A DNA stretch of 15,429 bases from NCBI GenBank assembly GCA_018398765.1, contig JAHBMJ010005176.1:15001-30429 (forward strand). The letters are read 5' to 3'. Positions 1-10,137 of this stretch are shown here, one piece after another. Position numbers and translations under genes: made by a program. This stretch comes from Chromera velia. Taxonomy: Eukaryota > Sar > Chromeraceae. How positions within the stretch are numbered: position 1 is the first letter of the stretch; each line of letters starts with the position of its first letter. The notes under the pieces were generated by a model, which was given only the letters and a program-made list of their open reading frames with translations, ran no database searches and had not been told where the DNA came from.

Positions 1-514
1 GTTGTGGAGGAGGAAAGGGAGAAAGAGATGAAAGCTGCCAAGGGACTTGACTCTGGACTTCTCTGTCAGCAGTTGCTGTATCCTCCTGTGGGTGTGAAAA
101 CCTTCAGGGGACCCTCTCCGAGGATTTTGTCAGGGGCGTTGCGGGAGACTGTAGGGGTGCTCGAGGGGGAAAGGGAAGAGGGGGATAGTGGGAGTTGTGA
201 GAGGAGGAGGACAAAGGAGGTCGTCCTCTGGGATCTTCTGGGAAGTGAGGCGGGGCGGCTGGCGTGTCTTGCTGCTTGGTACTTCCCTGAACATTTTGCG
301 GTCCGTTTGTTTGTTGTTTGATTTGACTGCACGGTGGGATTTTCTTCTTCTCGCATGCAGGGAACAACACTGAAGGGGGGATGTGGTCAGGTAGTGGTCG
401 CTCGCCAAGCGTGGGGCACAACAGACAGCCGCAGGTATTTGCTTCACTTTCGGACGGAGAGTGGACCGCACTCCTTCTCTTTTCCCTCAAACAGTGCATG
501 GAAGCGTGTGTTTG

Positions 515-548
<34 letters not shown>

Positions 549-2176
549 GGATTGCATGCATGCGTCCTTTTTGCAGGCAATTCTGTGCAGTCCACGCAAG
601 ACGGAGGACGTCCGCGTCGTGAAGGCAAACTTGGAGGTCGTCAGGTCCCCTGAGGCGGCAGCCAAGAGAGCAGCCGAGTGGGATCGGATTGGGAGGGGGA
701 GCAGGGGAAAGGCAACGGTCAGTCAGTCCAGTATGGTCTTAGATCTCCATGTTGATTGGGTTTTCCGTGTTTGTCCGTGTCTGATGTGGAACGGCATTCC
801 GCCACTTTTCCGGTGCACCCCTTGCTCTCTGTCCACTTCCCTCACTGATCGCCTTGGACGAATCCCGTGCATCCCCCAAGCATCTCAGCCGTCTCACCTG
901 CTTGCGCTGCGGTTTGTCATGCGAATAATGCAGGAGTGTTTTTTTGAATCTTGTTCTGCCGTGTTTCCTGAAATTGTTTCATTGGCTTGTGCAGCGTGCC
1001 AGTCAGATTGAGGCAGCGGCTTCTGCGTCCCTTCTCCCTTTACTTCGAACACTCGAAGCCTCACAACAAAACGACCAAGAGGGGAGAGGGCAGAGCGCGA
1101 GAACGGTGAAAGAGACGATAGAGGAAGCCTGCAGGAGGAGAGAGGACCCTTCCTATCGCTTCCCCGCCCTGTCCGTCCTGTCAGTTCAAAACGCGCGCAG
1201 ACTTCCTGACGCTGCTCATGGATGCGAAAACGGGCCGGGAGCAAATTCAGATCACACAGAGAAGGATAGCAAGAGTACTCGGCCGTCTGCTCAAGAAAGG
1301 TCCACAAAGGGCCCCCCCGTAGAGACGTTGCAGGTGTCAGAAAGTCCCCCTGCGCACACGGAGCGTGGCATGCCGGGGCACTTGACCTCTCCCATAGAAG
1401 ACTTGAAAACACCCGCAGTCCCTCTGCCGTCAGAGGGTGAGAGTGATCGACGCCGATCCGGTGAAGAGTTTGTGTCGCCAGACTTTCTGCCTGTATTCTT
1501 TCTATCATTTGAGAATGGGGACGAGAAGGAGGCAGAGGAGATTCTGTCCTTCATTCGGACGGTGCTGCTGGACCCTCAGGTCAGGTTTATGCTGCGTGGT
1601 CCCCGGGAGAAGAAAAAGGCGTTGTTAGAAGGAATCCCAGAAGCGGAGGCGGGGGTCGGGTGTCAAAGAGGATCTCGTCATAAGCGGACGTGGGAGGGGG
1701 AAGAGGAAAGGGCAGAATTTGCATGCCGTGAAGGGGAGGTATCAGAGCTTGGGACGAAGCGAGACTCCGCCTCTCTTCTTTCGACGCTTCTGAGTTGCTT
1801 TCGGTTGATTCGGTCAGTGGTCCCCGACGCCTTCATGTGTGGAATTCTTCCGACGACTTCTGCCCTCCTTCGATCTCCTCCCTCCTCCATGGAAAGCGTT
1901 GTGAGACAACATGGTCAACCCTCGACCGCCTTCTCTTCAACTGCCTCCGAGTCCAAAAATTCAAATGGCTTCAAGAATCCGCAAAAACGGAAAACTTCAT
2001 TGGAAGAACGCAACTCTGCGCTTCCAGATCCGGGTGGGAGCACCGGTATAGACTCCCTCCCTCCGTTTGTGTTGCAACAGATTGAGCAAGAAAGAAAGGC
2101 AATGGTAGGGCAGAGATCTCTTCAAACATTTGTAACAAAAAAGAGAACAATCTTCTGGTCGTTCACCAAAACATGA
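1..2176 (+). CDS. Unrecognised protein, C-terminal 546 residues (5' partial, four exons)
   Basis: I do not recognise this protein. The exons I infer are 1-244, 361-434, 577-717 and 995-2176 (stop TGA). Donors are GTGAGG, GTATTT and GTCAGT; all three acceptors end in TGCAG. Phases fit: base 244 plus 361-362 make an Arg codon and the later junctions fall between codons. Skipping the second exon would bring an early stop, which supports including it. The frame is open at base 1, so the gene starts outside the window. The visible product is charged and Ser/Glu-rich, with low-complexity linkers around three likely helical segments: ASQIEAAASASLLPLLRTLE (about residue 155), EEILSFIRTVLL (about 335) and LLSTLLSCFRLIRSVV (about 419). 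The last 21 residues begin with QRSLQTFV followed by TKKR, which resembles a PCNA-interacting (PIP) box; a DNA replication or repair role is only a guess. The first exon is the least certain. Confidence 0.62.
516..546. repeat. (GA)n microsatellite in an intron
   Basis: An almost pure GA run with one AA interruption. It lies 30 bases upstream of the acceptor of the third exon of the plus-strand gene, within the intron 435-576. The purine run sits where a polypyrimidine tract is usual, but a short CCTTTTTGCAG follows it at the acceptor itself. Confidence 0.9.
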
Positions 2177-2598
2177 TCAGTTTCAGCCTTTCAACTTTCG
2201 GATTCGAATGTTGATTCTGAAATTGCTGAATTTCTGCCGCTAATTCAAAGAAAATAACATTTCATTCTGCAACTTTGGCCTAGGAGCCTCGTTGTTTAAT
2301 TTTTACTGGAGGAGTTCACCTACACTTACGGTAAATTTGAAATTTTATTGTTATACATTCTAATATATAAAAACAAAAAACTAGATCAAATTATTAAAAA
2401 AATTTTACCCAAAAATTTTGTTTAATCACTTAGTTAATCACTTATGTTTTGATGATGTGCATATAGCACTAAAGCATATAGCTATATTTTTGCATGTACA
2501 ATTATCAGAAAATTAAAATCTGATAAGTCATAATTAGAGATATAAATGCTTAGCCCTAGGCGTGATCTATATATATATTTTTATATTATATTTTCAAT

Positions 2599-2638
<40 letters not shown>

Positions 2639-2645
2639 CTATGGC
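2177..2645. other. AT-rich intergenic stretch with a (TA)n run
   Basis: This is the 3' flank of the plus-strand gene. It becomes strongly AT-rich from about 2330 and ends in a TA microsatellite (about 2601-2632) directly beside the foldback repeat. I see no coding frame and no RNA gene. It probably includes the 3' UTR of the upstream gene; no clear AATAAA signal was found just after the stop. Confidence 0.6.
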
Positions 2646-2647
2646 AG

Positions 2648-3435
2648 CTGACCTAGGTGGAAAACCCCCATCGAGTCATGCCCCCAGATTTTCGCCGTCT
2701 CCTCCGATTTTCTTCTTCTACACAGCACTGCCTTTTTAAAAAGTTTAACTGGCTGCGGCCGTGAGCATGGCTTGTCTGGTCCAAAGCCAACGCGGCAAAG
2801 CCAAAGCGACAAAGCGAAAGCGGCAAAGCCAAAGCTGCCGCCAATGGTAGCAGCCATTGGGGGCAGATGCTGCGAGTCGATCGATCGTTTTCAGGCTTTG
2901 GCGTGGGTGCGGAGAGAGTAGACAAACATGCAGGCAGCCCCACATGGCCGCAGAAGGCTACCAGCTCCCAACACTATGAGCTTCTTCTGCAACAGTCAGA
3001 GATGGCTTTGCGAACTTCTTGTTCCCCCAGTCTCTTGACGCAGTTGAGGCCCCCGGAGTCGCCAGGTGTCCCCTCACTCCGGAACAAGCAGCAGTGCTCC
3101 AAAAGGACAACCACAAAGCAAGCAGAGGAAGCAAAACATCCATAACGACCTCGGAGCTTCAACCGACTGAGGAGACGCCTGCGAGCTGGGCTCTCTATTC
3201 CACTCAGATCCAGAACCATGGCAAACACGGCGGTGGCACTGCTCGTGACTTCGCACGCCTGGAGGTAGATGCCAGCCTTCCAGGTTTCCCCCTTCCTTCA
3301 ATGCCGACCAGACAAGCCGCGCTCATGGCCGCAGCTAGTTTTTGAAAAGGCGGTGCTGTGTAGAAGAAGAAAATCGGAGGAGTCACGGTGAAAATCTGGG
3401 GGCATGAGTCAATAGGGGTTTTCCACCTGGGTCAG
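2648..3435. repeat. Foldback (inverted-repeat) element with arms of about 130 bp
   Basis: Bases 2648-2781 and 3306-3435 are near-identical inverted copies. Reading the right arm on the minus strand, both share CTGACCYAGGTGGAAAACCC, then TCATGCCCCCAGATTTT, CTCCGATTTTCTTCTTCTAC and GGCTTGTCTGGTC, with a few substitutions and small indels. The interior (about 520 bp) has no convincing coding frame. The structure resembles a MITE or foldback element, but sequence related to the right half and its downstream flank recurs at about 4480-5325. The left arm may therefore be an inverted partial duplication inside a longer repeat rather than a true transposon end. I found no clear target-site duplication. 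A transcript across it could form a long hairpin. Confidence 0.75.
2781..2835. repeat. 14-bp minisatellite inside the foldback element
   Basis: Three to four units close to GGCAAAGCCAAAGC follow the left arm. Two units are identical and others read GACAAAGCGAAAGC and CCAAAGCCAACGC. The unit is not seen beside the right arm or in the second repeat copy, so the expansion looks specific to this copy. Confidence 0.7.
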
Positions 3436-3782
3436 GACGGCAAGTCACACATATACACCCGCCATGGAGCACTTCAGGACGGCTGTGATGGCATGAGTTT
3501 CCCAGTATTTAAACACCAGTCGGGGAAAAGCAAAGAGAAGAAAGAAAAAGAGAAAAAGAGAGAGATGGGATAGAAGAAGGCGGGTAGCTTGGCTCCCTCC
3601 GGTCACCTTTTAATCCTACAGACCAGCGTTCTCATAGTTCAGGACAAGCCCCTTTTGAGCCACTGGGGGTCATTTGTCGTGTTTTTGCGTATGCTTTCTC
3701 CTCTGGAGGAGGGCTGCCGAGCTTGTCTCTTGCTGAACGTTGGAAGCCTTGAAGGCTAGGCAACTAGTCTAGGCAGACAACG
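3436..3782. repeat. Right flank of the repeat, shared with the second copy
   Basis: No gene is seen. The stretch resembles 4895-5300 in order: a purine-rich part (AAAGAGAAG), a GGCTCC-containing part, CGTGTTTTTGCGTATGC, CTGGAGGAGGGCTG and AACGTTGGAAG, then a (GAT)n run. It therefore belongs to the same repeat family as the foldback element and shows that the repeat unit continues past the right inverted arm. Confidence 0.55.
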
Positions 3783-4479
3783 ATGGTGTATGATGATGAT
3801 GATGCTATGATACTTCTTCAATGTATAAACAGTTTTTCACTTCATTGGTTCACTAAAGAACCTTTCTTAAAAAAAGTTTTCATTAACGTAGTCTTACGGT
3901 CTCTTACCTCATATATTTTTTCTATATATTTTTTTCTGCGCATATATTATATTATGAGTTATAAAAAATATATATAAAGATATATATATCTACAGATCAT
4001 GCCTGGGCTTAGCCATATAGCTATAATCGATGCTAATTAGCCTATAGTAATCGGTTAATTAGCCATTAGCATTTTATTGGTTAATGTTAGCTAGGTTTGC
4101 TTAGTGATGATGATGATGATAATTGAGGGTTAAATCCTAGATCTAGTGACGCCAAATCCTAAGCTACTAACAAGGCTATGTATGGTTAAAGTGGTTAGGT
4201 ATTTGCGAATATATATAGAGGTATGCTAAGTAAAACTATATAAAATTCCCCTTCAGGCCGCCCTCTACCTAGCGTTCTGTAAAAGTCTGTATCTATAAAC
4301 ATAAGATAAGAGTTTTATAGCAAAATACGCTAGAAAATACGCCATAGTAGATGGAGAAGCAAAACTACTATAAAAAAATCTGATATAATATAAATATTAA
4401 AAGTAACATAATCAAAAGTTCTGTCATAGTAAAAAGATTAAAGAAGTATACTTTGCAGAAAGTTAGCCACAGTCATTAC
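3783..4479. other. AT-rich intergenic stretch
   Basis: Strongly AT-rich sequence with TATATA runs near 3940-3990 and a (GAT)n run near 4106-4121. A 64-codon open frame starts at 3783 but is low-complexity, lacks splice or family signals and is best read as chance. I see no tRNA cloverleaf, organelle gene or other feature. Confidence 0.5.
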
Positions 4480-5325
4480 GATCTTTTCGGATCCCCGCGT
4501 TGGTTAGCGTATTAGAGTCCCCCGAAGTCGTAAGGAGCCTGAGTCCCCTTGCTTCGACACAAGGAGCAGCACCAAAAAGGACAACCAGGAGTCAGCAACG
4601 GAAGCAAGACAACCGTGAAAGACAGACTTTGAGCTGATCTGACTGAGGAGACGCCTGTAAGCTAGCCTGCAAGCTGAGTTGGCAACACTATGCAAACTTA
4701 AAGCACTGTGACAGCAGTGCTTTCCTATACCTGGGGGTGGATGCCAGCTTTCTATATTTCCCTCTTCCTTCAGACAAGCTGCGCTCACGGCCACAGCCAG
4801 TTTTGAGAAGGCAAAGCTTTGTGAATAAAGAAAATCGGAGGAGACAGCGAAAATCTAGGGGCATGACTCGAAGAGGTTTCCGCCCGGGGCAGGATGGGGA
4901 TTGCACAGCACGCGCAGACTTTTCTAGGCAAGCTTTGAAGCCTTGTTACACTGATGATAGCTCAGTATATGTACAGCTAGTGAGAAACTTTAAGGGGAAA
5001 GAGAAGTAAAGTAGACGGAGAGAAGGACGTTAGTAAGGGGGGACAGGTGGCACGGCTCCGACCTGTTGCCTCCTAAGCTGATAGAACAGCTCAGACTGGA
5101 AGCCGGGAGCATGTACAGATGAGCGAACCACATCTTCGGTTGAAAGTCAATCACTTCTACTGCCGGGAAGGATAAACTGATTCGTTTTTGCGTTTCTAGG
5201 TTTCTGCATATGTTTTTTCCTATGGGGAGGACTGGCTGATCCTAGTGCCCTGCTTGACTTGTGTTTAACGCTGGAAGTTCAGGAATGGACGGACGATGAT
5301 GACGTATAATGATGATGATGATGAC
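4480..5325. repeat. Diverged second copy of the intergenic repeat
   Basis: This region aligns by eye with 3030-3810 on the same strand. Shared landmarks are AGTCCCC, AAAAGGACAACCA, GACTGAGGAGACGCCT, the arm segment AAAATCGGAGGAG through GGGGCATGA (4837-4868), CGTTTTTGCGT, and a terminal (GAT)n. It lacks the inverted left arm. Many substitutions and small indels imply that both copies are old. No coding frame was identified. Confidence 0.65.
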
Positions 5326-5758
5326 ACAGATGTCATTGACGTATCATAATTATAATTATGATGGTAATGAATCTCCTAGGAGCTATGCTGAATGATGAAC
5401 GATGGTGACTTCTGGTCATACAGATTCCATACACTTTGCTTTGACTGTTTTTATGCAACTAGCTATGCATCGATCTGTCGCTTGCTTCAATTATTTTAGT
5501 GCATCTTATCTTCTTCTAATCAATTTGTTTTTCAAAGTCATGGGCATTTTCATCTGTACGTAGCGAGTGGTTTATTTTTGTTGTCCCATGTAGGCTCCTC
5601 AAAAAGCCCTTGCAATGTTTCTTTCTATTCTCAATCGGTCAATTCTTTCTTCTTACGCGGGCCTTCTTTTATGTTGGAAGAACTTCTCTCTAGGCCTTTT
5701 TTTCATTCTTGAAATTTTCGTCTTTTCCCTCCACAATTTTGTCCCTCTTTGTGTGCTT
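5326..5758. other. 3' flank of the transporter gene
   Basis: Gene-free sequence downstream of the transporter stop codon (5759-5761, minus strand). It is T-rich on the plus strand toward 5500-5750, which reads as A-rich 3' UTR on the transcript strand. A 68-codon plus-strand frame at 5615 is hydrophobic only because of the T bias and is not supported as a gene. Confidence 0.5.
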
Positions 5759-8700
5759 TTAGTCTGTCGCTCTTCCTTGGGAGGGGCTCTCCAGATCTCT
5801 CTCCTCGTCCTCCATCTCTAGGTCCGTCGCCCCCTCTCCAAGCTCCCCCTCTGTCTCCCCGCTCGTCCCTGCAGCTTCCGGCTGTGCCCCCACTGCCTTT
5901 GCGACGTCATTGTGCATTGTGAAAAGGAGCGAGAAGTTCATTAGGACCGCAATCACGTTGGGCACTAGAAGCACGAGGATGAGGCCCTTCGCTAAAGCCT
6001 CTGCGTTCTTCTCACGCACCTGCATGGATGTGCAAACAGAAGCTGAGAAACTGACAACCACACGAAATGATCTCAATCACATACCCTTTTCTTCTCCTAA
6101 GCCTCCTGAATGCAGTCGAAGACAAAAACAGTCCCTAATTGTTTCTCTGCATCCTTTGTGAATTGTAGCTCCCAAGCAAGGCGTCCCAATTAAATAAAAA
6201 CAAAAATTCCCTGCAGCCCCCCTTAATTTCTTCCTACCTGTGGATCCAGTGCCGAGATGGCCTTGTCCCTCGACCCTTCCGAGTCGTACCCGAACACCCA
6301 CTCAGCAAGTACCGCCACCATCGGAGCACCCAGGAGAGCAGCCCCAGCGACCTCAACCAGTTGGAGCTGCAGTGCGGGAAAGTGGGTGCTTTTCGCACTT
6401 AAAGCACATCTACGGTGAAGACACGTCCGTCGCTTCTCTTTCCAACTGCCTCGACAAATTCATGTTACGTGGATTACGGACTTCAAACGAAAAGAAAGAA
6501 AAGCAAGCGAAGCGCCAGGCTTGGACGCAGTTGCAGAAAGCGCAGAAGAAGGCATTCAGTGCAGAAGGACTAAGAAGATCTGACTCTGTATGAATGATGC
6601 GGATGGATAGATGGATGTCACTTTTCCCCAAAACCAATTGACCGCAAACGAACAAATCGATGAAAAGCAACGTCGCAAACAGTTACAAAACACACACTGG
6701 GCTGACCAGAGCAAAGAAAGAGACCCGCTTTGAGGGTTGCACAAGGAGTGACAACAGAGGTCGATCCACAGCACAGGGGGTCCACACAAACACGAACCCC
6801 CCGAACAATGACGTCACGAGAAAGATCGGGTAGTTTTCTGCTTTTCTCTCCAACAGACAGAAGTTGACAAACACAAACAGGGTCTGTGTCAATCTGCCCG
6901 CAAGCCCAAACACAATGCGACCCGTGATGGGCCTCTGCTTGTCCAAAGCATCCCCGATCCTCCCACCCACAGGAGCCCCAACAATAGCAGCTGCCAGGGA
7001 GATTCCTGCAGGCAACGGTCCAAAAAAATCTTTCAAAAACCTGATTGTCCTGACGGGATCATCCTATGCAATTGCTGAGAAGGGTCTCTGCAATGGATGA
7101 TTCACGTATGAACTTTCATGAGCCTCTGCGCAAAGATGTGAAAGAAAGAGTCAGACAGAGCCAAGAGACGGTGGTTTTTCTCTTCTCTTGACTTCTGTTC
7201 TGTTTGCTTGCCAATCAATCTCTTTGGTCTGCATGTCTCTCTGCATGTTGTCTGCCTCACATACTGCCTTTATAGACATCAAGCACGAACGAGTGATGCT
7301 GCCTTGTCTCTGTCTTCACTGGTTGATCTGATTGCCCCCGTTGCTCCTTCTTCCACTCTTTTCGCTTCTTTTTTATTCCCTGCCCGCTTTCCCTCACTAA
7401 CCGATAATGCTGGCGGCCTTCCAGTCCTCCATCCCCGTGTACTGGAAGTACATCGTCATGAACGCCAACGCTCCCATCAACGCAGAGGTCATCAGGGACT
7501 GCAAACCCAAACCATGGAAGGAAGGAAGAGAAATGCAGAACAACAACCAAGGAATAACTATCGAAAAGAATTAAGCATCAGAAGAGAGAGTAAGTGAATT
7601 CCTTTGCGATCTCAAGCCTCAATAGGAAAGGGTGTCATTCTCCTATTGTGTCTAATCCGAGAGAAGATGTGAATTTTTTGGTTGCCTAGGAAAACATGCA
7701 CACGAAAGCTGACCTCGATGAAGATGAACCAGACACTCGGAAGCTGCAACGGTTTCCAAAAGGAATCGTCCTCGGGAGGGGGCGCATTCTCTCCCTCCGG
7801 TGAGGTGGGCATGCCGACTGTCCAGCCTCCAGACATGCCGAGGCCCCGGTTGTTCCTGTTGTCTCTGTCTCCTCCCGCTGCTGCTGCCAGGGTGTGACGG
7901 TGTCTGTCGGGCTCTGCTCCGGTCCCTCCAGTCCCCCCTGAATCGTTTGAAACGTCACAGAGACCCTTTCCCTTCGCAGCGGCTTCGGTTAGAGGAAGGG
8001 GCGTGTGAGAGGACCTGGGTGGGGGTGCAGATGCGTAGGGGTTGTTTTTGTTCTTCTGTACGGACCCAAACTCCCTTTGTCTTGCTTCCAGCGGCATCTC
8101 CGAAGCCGATTGGCGTCTCTTCAGTCTCTTCATCTCTGCGTATTTGACTGCTGCCTCGGCTGTGAGGGAGTGTGCTGAGTTTGGTTTGGGGGCTTCGTTT
8201 TTGATCACATGGAGAACTGTCAGGCCAAGAAGAACGGAGAGGATCCCGACCGTTGCAAACGCAACACGCCACCCCTGAAAGACAGATATATGGTTTATAG
8301 GTATCTGTACTACTGGTTGCGTGTGGAAATGTATAGATACACGTATGCATAACATAGTACGGCTGGAAGTCTCACCAAAGCACTCGCAACGCACAGCGCA
8401 TCGTTGTGGGTCACATGATAGGAACAGAAACATGAGAGTGAAGAATGCGAACGCGAACGTTGAAACTTCTGTGTCCAGTGAGGAGACTCAACTTGCAGGA
8501 CGATGACATCCACATAATCGTCATTTTGAATTTCTCGCTTTCAATCCACTTTTCTTATCTGCTGTTATCTTCTTCAAAAGGAAAAAAGAGAATTCAAATG
8601 CAACTCCATCTAGGCACAAGGGCTTCGAGAATAGAGAATTTGAAGACTCCACTCTACATCAGGTCATCTAGCTGATAATTTAAACTCACTCACCCGAATC

Positions 8701-9415
8701 CCCGGCATGACCTCCAACGTCCCTGTGGATGTGGTGATCATCGCACTGAACAGTCTGCCCACGCACTGGGACGCCTGGATCCATCCGAACGCTGCCCCTC
8801 TTCTGTCCTCTGGAGTGAAGTCGAGGATCAAGGACTGCGTCACCGGGCTGACTGACGATAACGCCAGGCCGTTGAGAAAGCGGAGGATCAGAATAATCCA
8901 GAACTCACTCACAGACGCCAGGGCGATGGTGAAAATTCCCCATGAAAGACAGCCGACTGCCAGAATGTTCTTCCGAGGATGCCTGTCTGCCACATACCCC
9001 CACAGAGGACTTCCTATTCCTATCGCAAGGGTCTGTACCGTTGAGCACAGACCGAGCTGAATAGGCTGTAGCTTCAGATCCATCTCCAGAGCTCGAAAGG
9101 ATGCAGGCAGCAGCTGCTCATCACACCCGTCAATCGCTGCACATACAAAAATAAATTGGGCGCATATCATTCGGCCGGATGAAGGAGGCTCTGGTGGCTG
9201 TGGCTGAACGAGAGAGTTTTCGATTGGCGGGCTGCCTAGCTGCCTGTCTACCTACCCATCTGCATGCGAGCATAAGTCAGCGCGTGCGTGCTTTTCTGTA
9301 TGCCTGAAGTCCTGCCTGCCCGACTGCCTGACTGACTGGCTTTCTGGCTGACTTACTTACTCACTGACGGACTGACTGACTGACTGACTGCCTGCCTGCC
9401 TGCCTGCCTGACTGA

Positions 9416-9446
<31 letters not shown>

Positions 9447-10137
9447 ACTGACTGACTGACTGACGGACTGACGGACTGACTGACTGGCCGGCTGACTGAC
9501 CGACTAAATTACTGACTCAGTGCAAAAAACAACTCAGTGTTTTTCTGACTGATAGACACATAAATAGCTAGATAGAGCGAACCGCTGCACAATCAGAGTG
9601 GTGAAGTGCAAAACGACTGAGTCTGCATGGATGGCTCAAGGGATAGGTGGATGCATGCATCGACGAATAGTTGGGTAGATTGCTAAAGTGATAGATGGAA
9701 AATCGACGGATGGAACGACACATGCAGGGAATGTGTTTGGGCGCATACAATACACAGTCTGCATGTGTGCACACAATCTTCCCCCTCACCTGATCGCGCC
9801 ATATAGAATACAGTGGAACCATTCGAGCCCTCCTACCTGAGGTGATGTTGAGGACAACAATTTGAGTCTGGTTGTCTGCCTTTTGTTCCTCCTCCCAATC
9901 TTCTTCCTCCTCGTCTCCTCCTTCGTCTTTTTCTCGGTCCCTGCATTTCACCAAAGGCCTCTCGAGATCAGCAGGATCGTCTGCAAAACTGTCAAAGGAT
10001 GGATAGGCGCCGTTCTTGAAAGCCTCCTTCAACTTTCTTGACTCTCGTTGGTTGTGTTGTCTGCTTGTCATCCTCTTTCCAACTTCCGTCGGGTCTCTTC
10101 TTGACCCTCTCTCAGACTGTGTCGGTGTCTGTGTCAC
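5759..10137 (-). CDS. Major Facilitator Superfamily transporter, seven exons, 696 residues
   Basis: Exons on the minus strand: 10137-9837, 9136-8694, 8274-7714, 7498-7402, 7005-6707, 6366-6238 and 6019-5759. All introns are GT-AG, every junction keeps phase, and acceptors end in TGCAG except one TTTCAG. The cytosolic N-terminus (1-90) is hydrophilic with an acidic run near 70-86. TM1 spans the first splice and carries DGCDEQLLPASF (103-114). The loop 2-3 motif A appears as GYVADRHPRK (147-156), and a second-half counterpart as GGRIGDALDKQRP (481-493). GWRVAFATVG (249-258) opens TM6. A charged, Gly/Pro-rich loop of about 145 residues (273-417) joins the two six-helix halves. The last helix (about 621-644) is followed by a 50-residue acidic tail. 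The fold is clear; the substrate is not, though a Spinster-like or organic-anion MFS relative is possible. Start is the first Met in the open frame; Met23 is an alternative. Confidence 0.9.
7714..8274 (-). other. Transporter exon 3: TM6, long central loop and start of TM7
   Basis: This 561-nt exon is phase 0 at both ends. It follows TTTCAG and ends at GAG before a GTCAGC donor. It encodes TM6, then the large cytosolic linker rich in Arg, Gly, Asn and Pro, then WFIFIE, which continues as SLMTSALMGALAF in the next exon to complete TM7. The linker is much longer than the 30-70 residues usual between the two halves of an MFS protein. Confidence 0.85.
9350..9502. repeat. CTGA/CTGC tetranucleotide minisatellite in transporter intron 1
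   Basis: Long mixed runs of CTGA and CTGC (CAGT and CAGG on the transcript strand), with a looser version from about 9231. It fills the middle of the 700-base intron 9137-9836. On the transcribed strand it offers dozens of CAG trinucleotides upstream of the real acceptor TGTGCAG at 9137. Confidence 0.9.

Noticed and set aside
104-628. Minus-strand open frame of 174 codons over the first exons
   Set aside because: It is a shadow of the plus-strand coding sequence and introns, Pro/Ser-rich, with a GA-repeat translation in the middle.
894-1508. Minus-strand open frame of 204 codons inside the last exon of the plus-strand gene
   Set aside because: It is antisense to a longer frame that has matching splice phases; no recognisable motif.
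3783-3977. Small hydrophobic frame in AT-rich DNA
   Set aside because: Asp run comes from a GAT repeat and the hydrophobic part from T-rich bias; no flanking gene signals.
2177-5758. Hidden coding exons or transposase in the convergent intergenic region
   Set aside because: No frame longer than about 100 codons shows motifs, and none joins across GT-AG sites into a recognisable protein.
5910-6593. Plus-strand frames over the last transporter exons
   Set aside because: They are antisense to exons with clear MFS sequence and correct splice phase.
9231-9502. Possible CRISPR-like or satellite array
   Set aside because: Units are 4 bp with no spacer structure; this is a simple tetranucleotide repeat in an intron.
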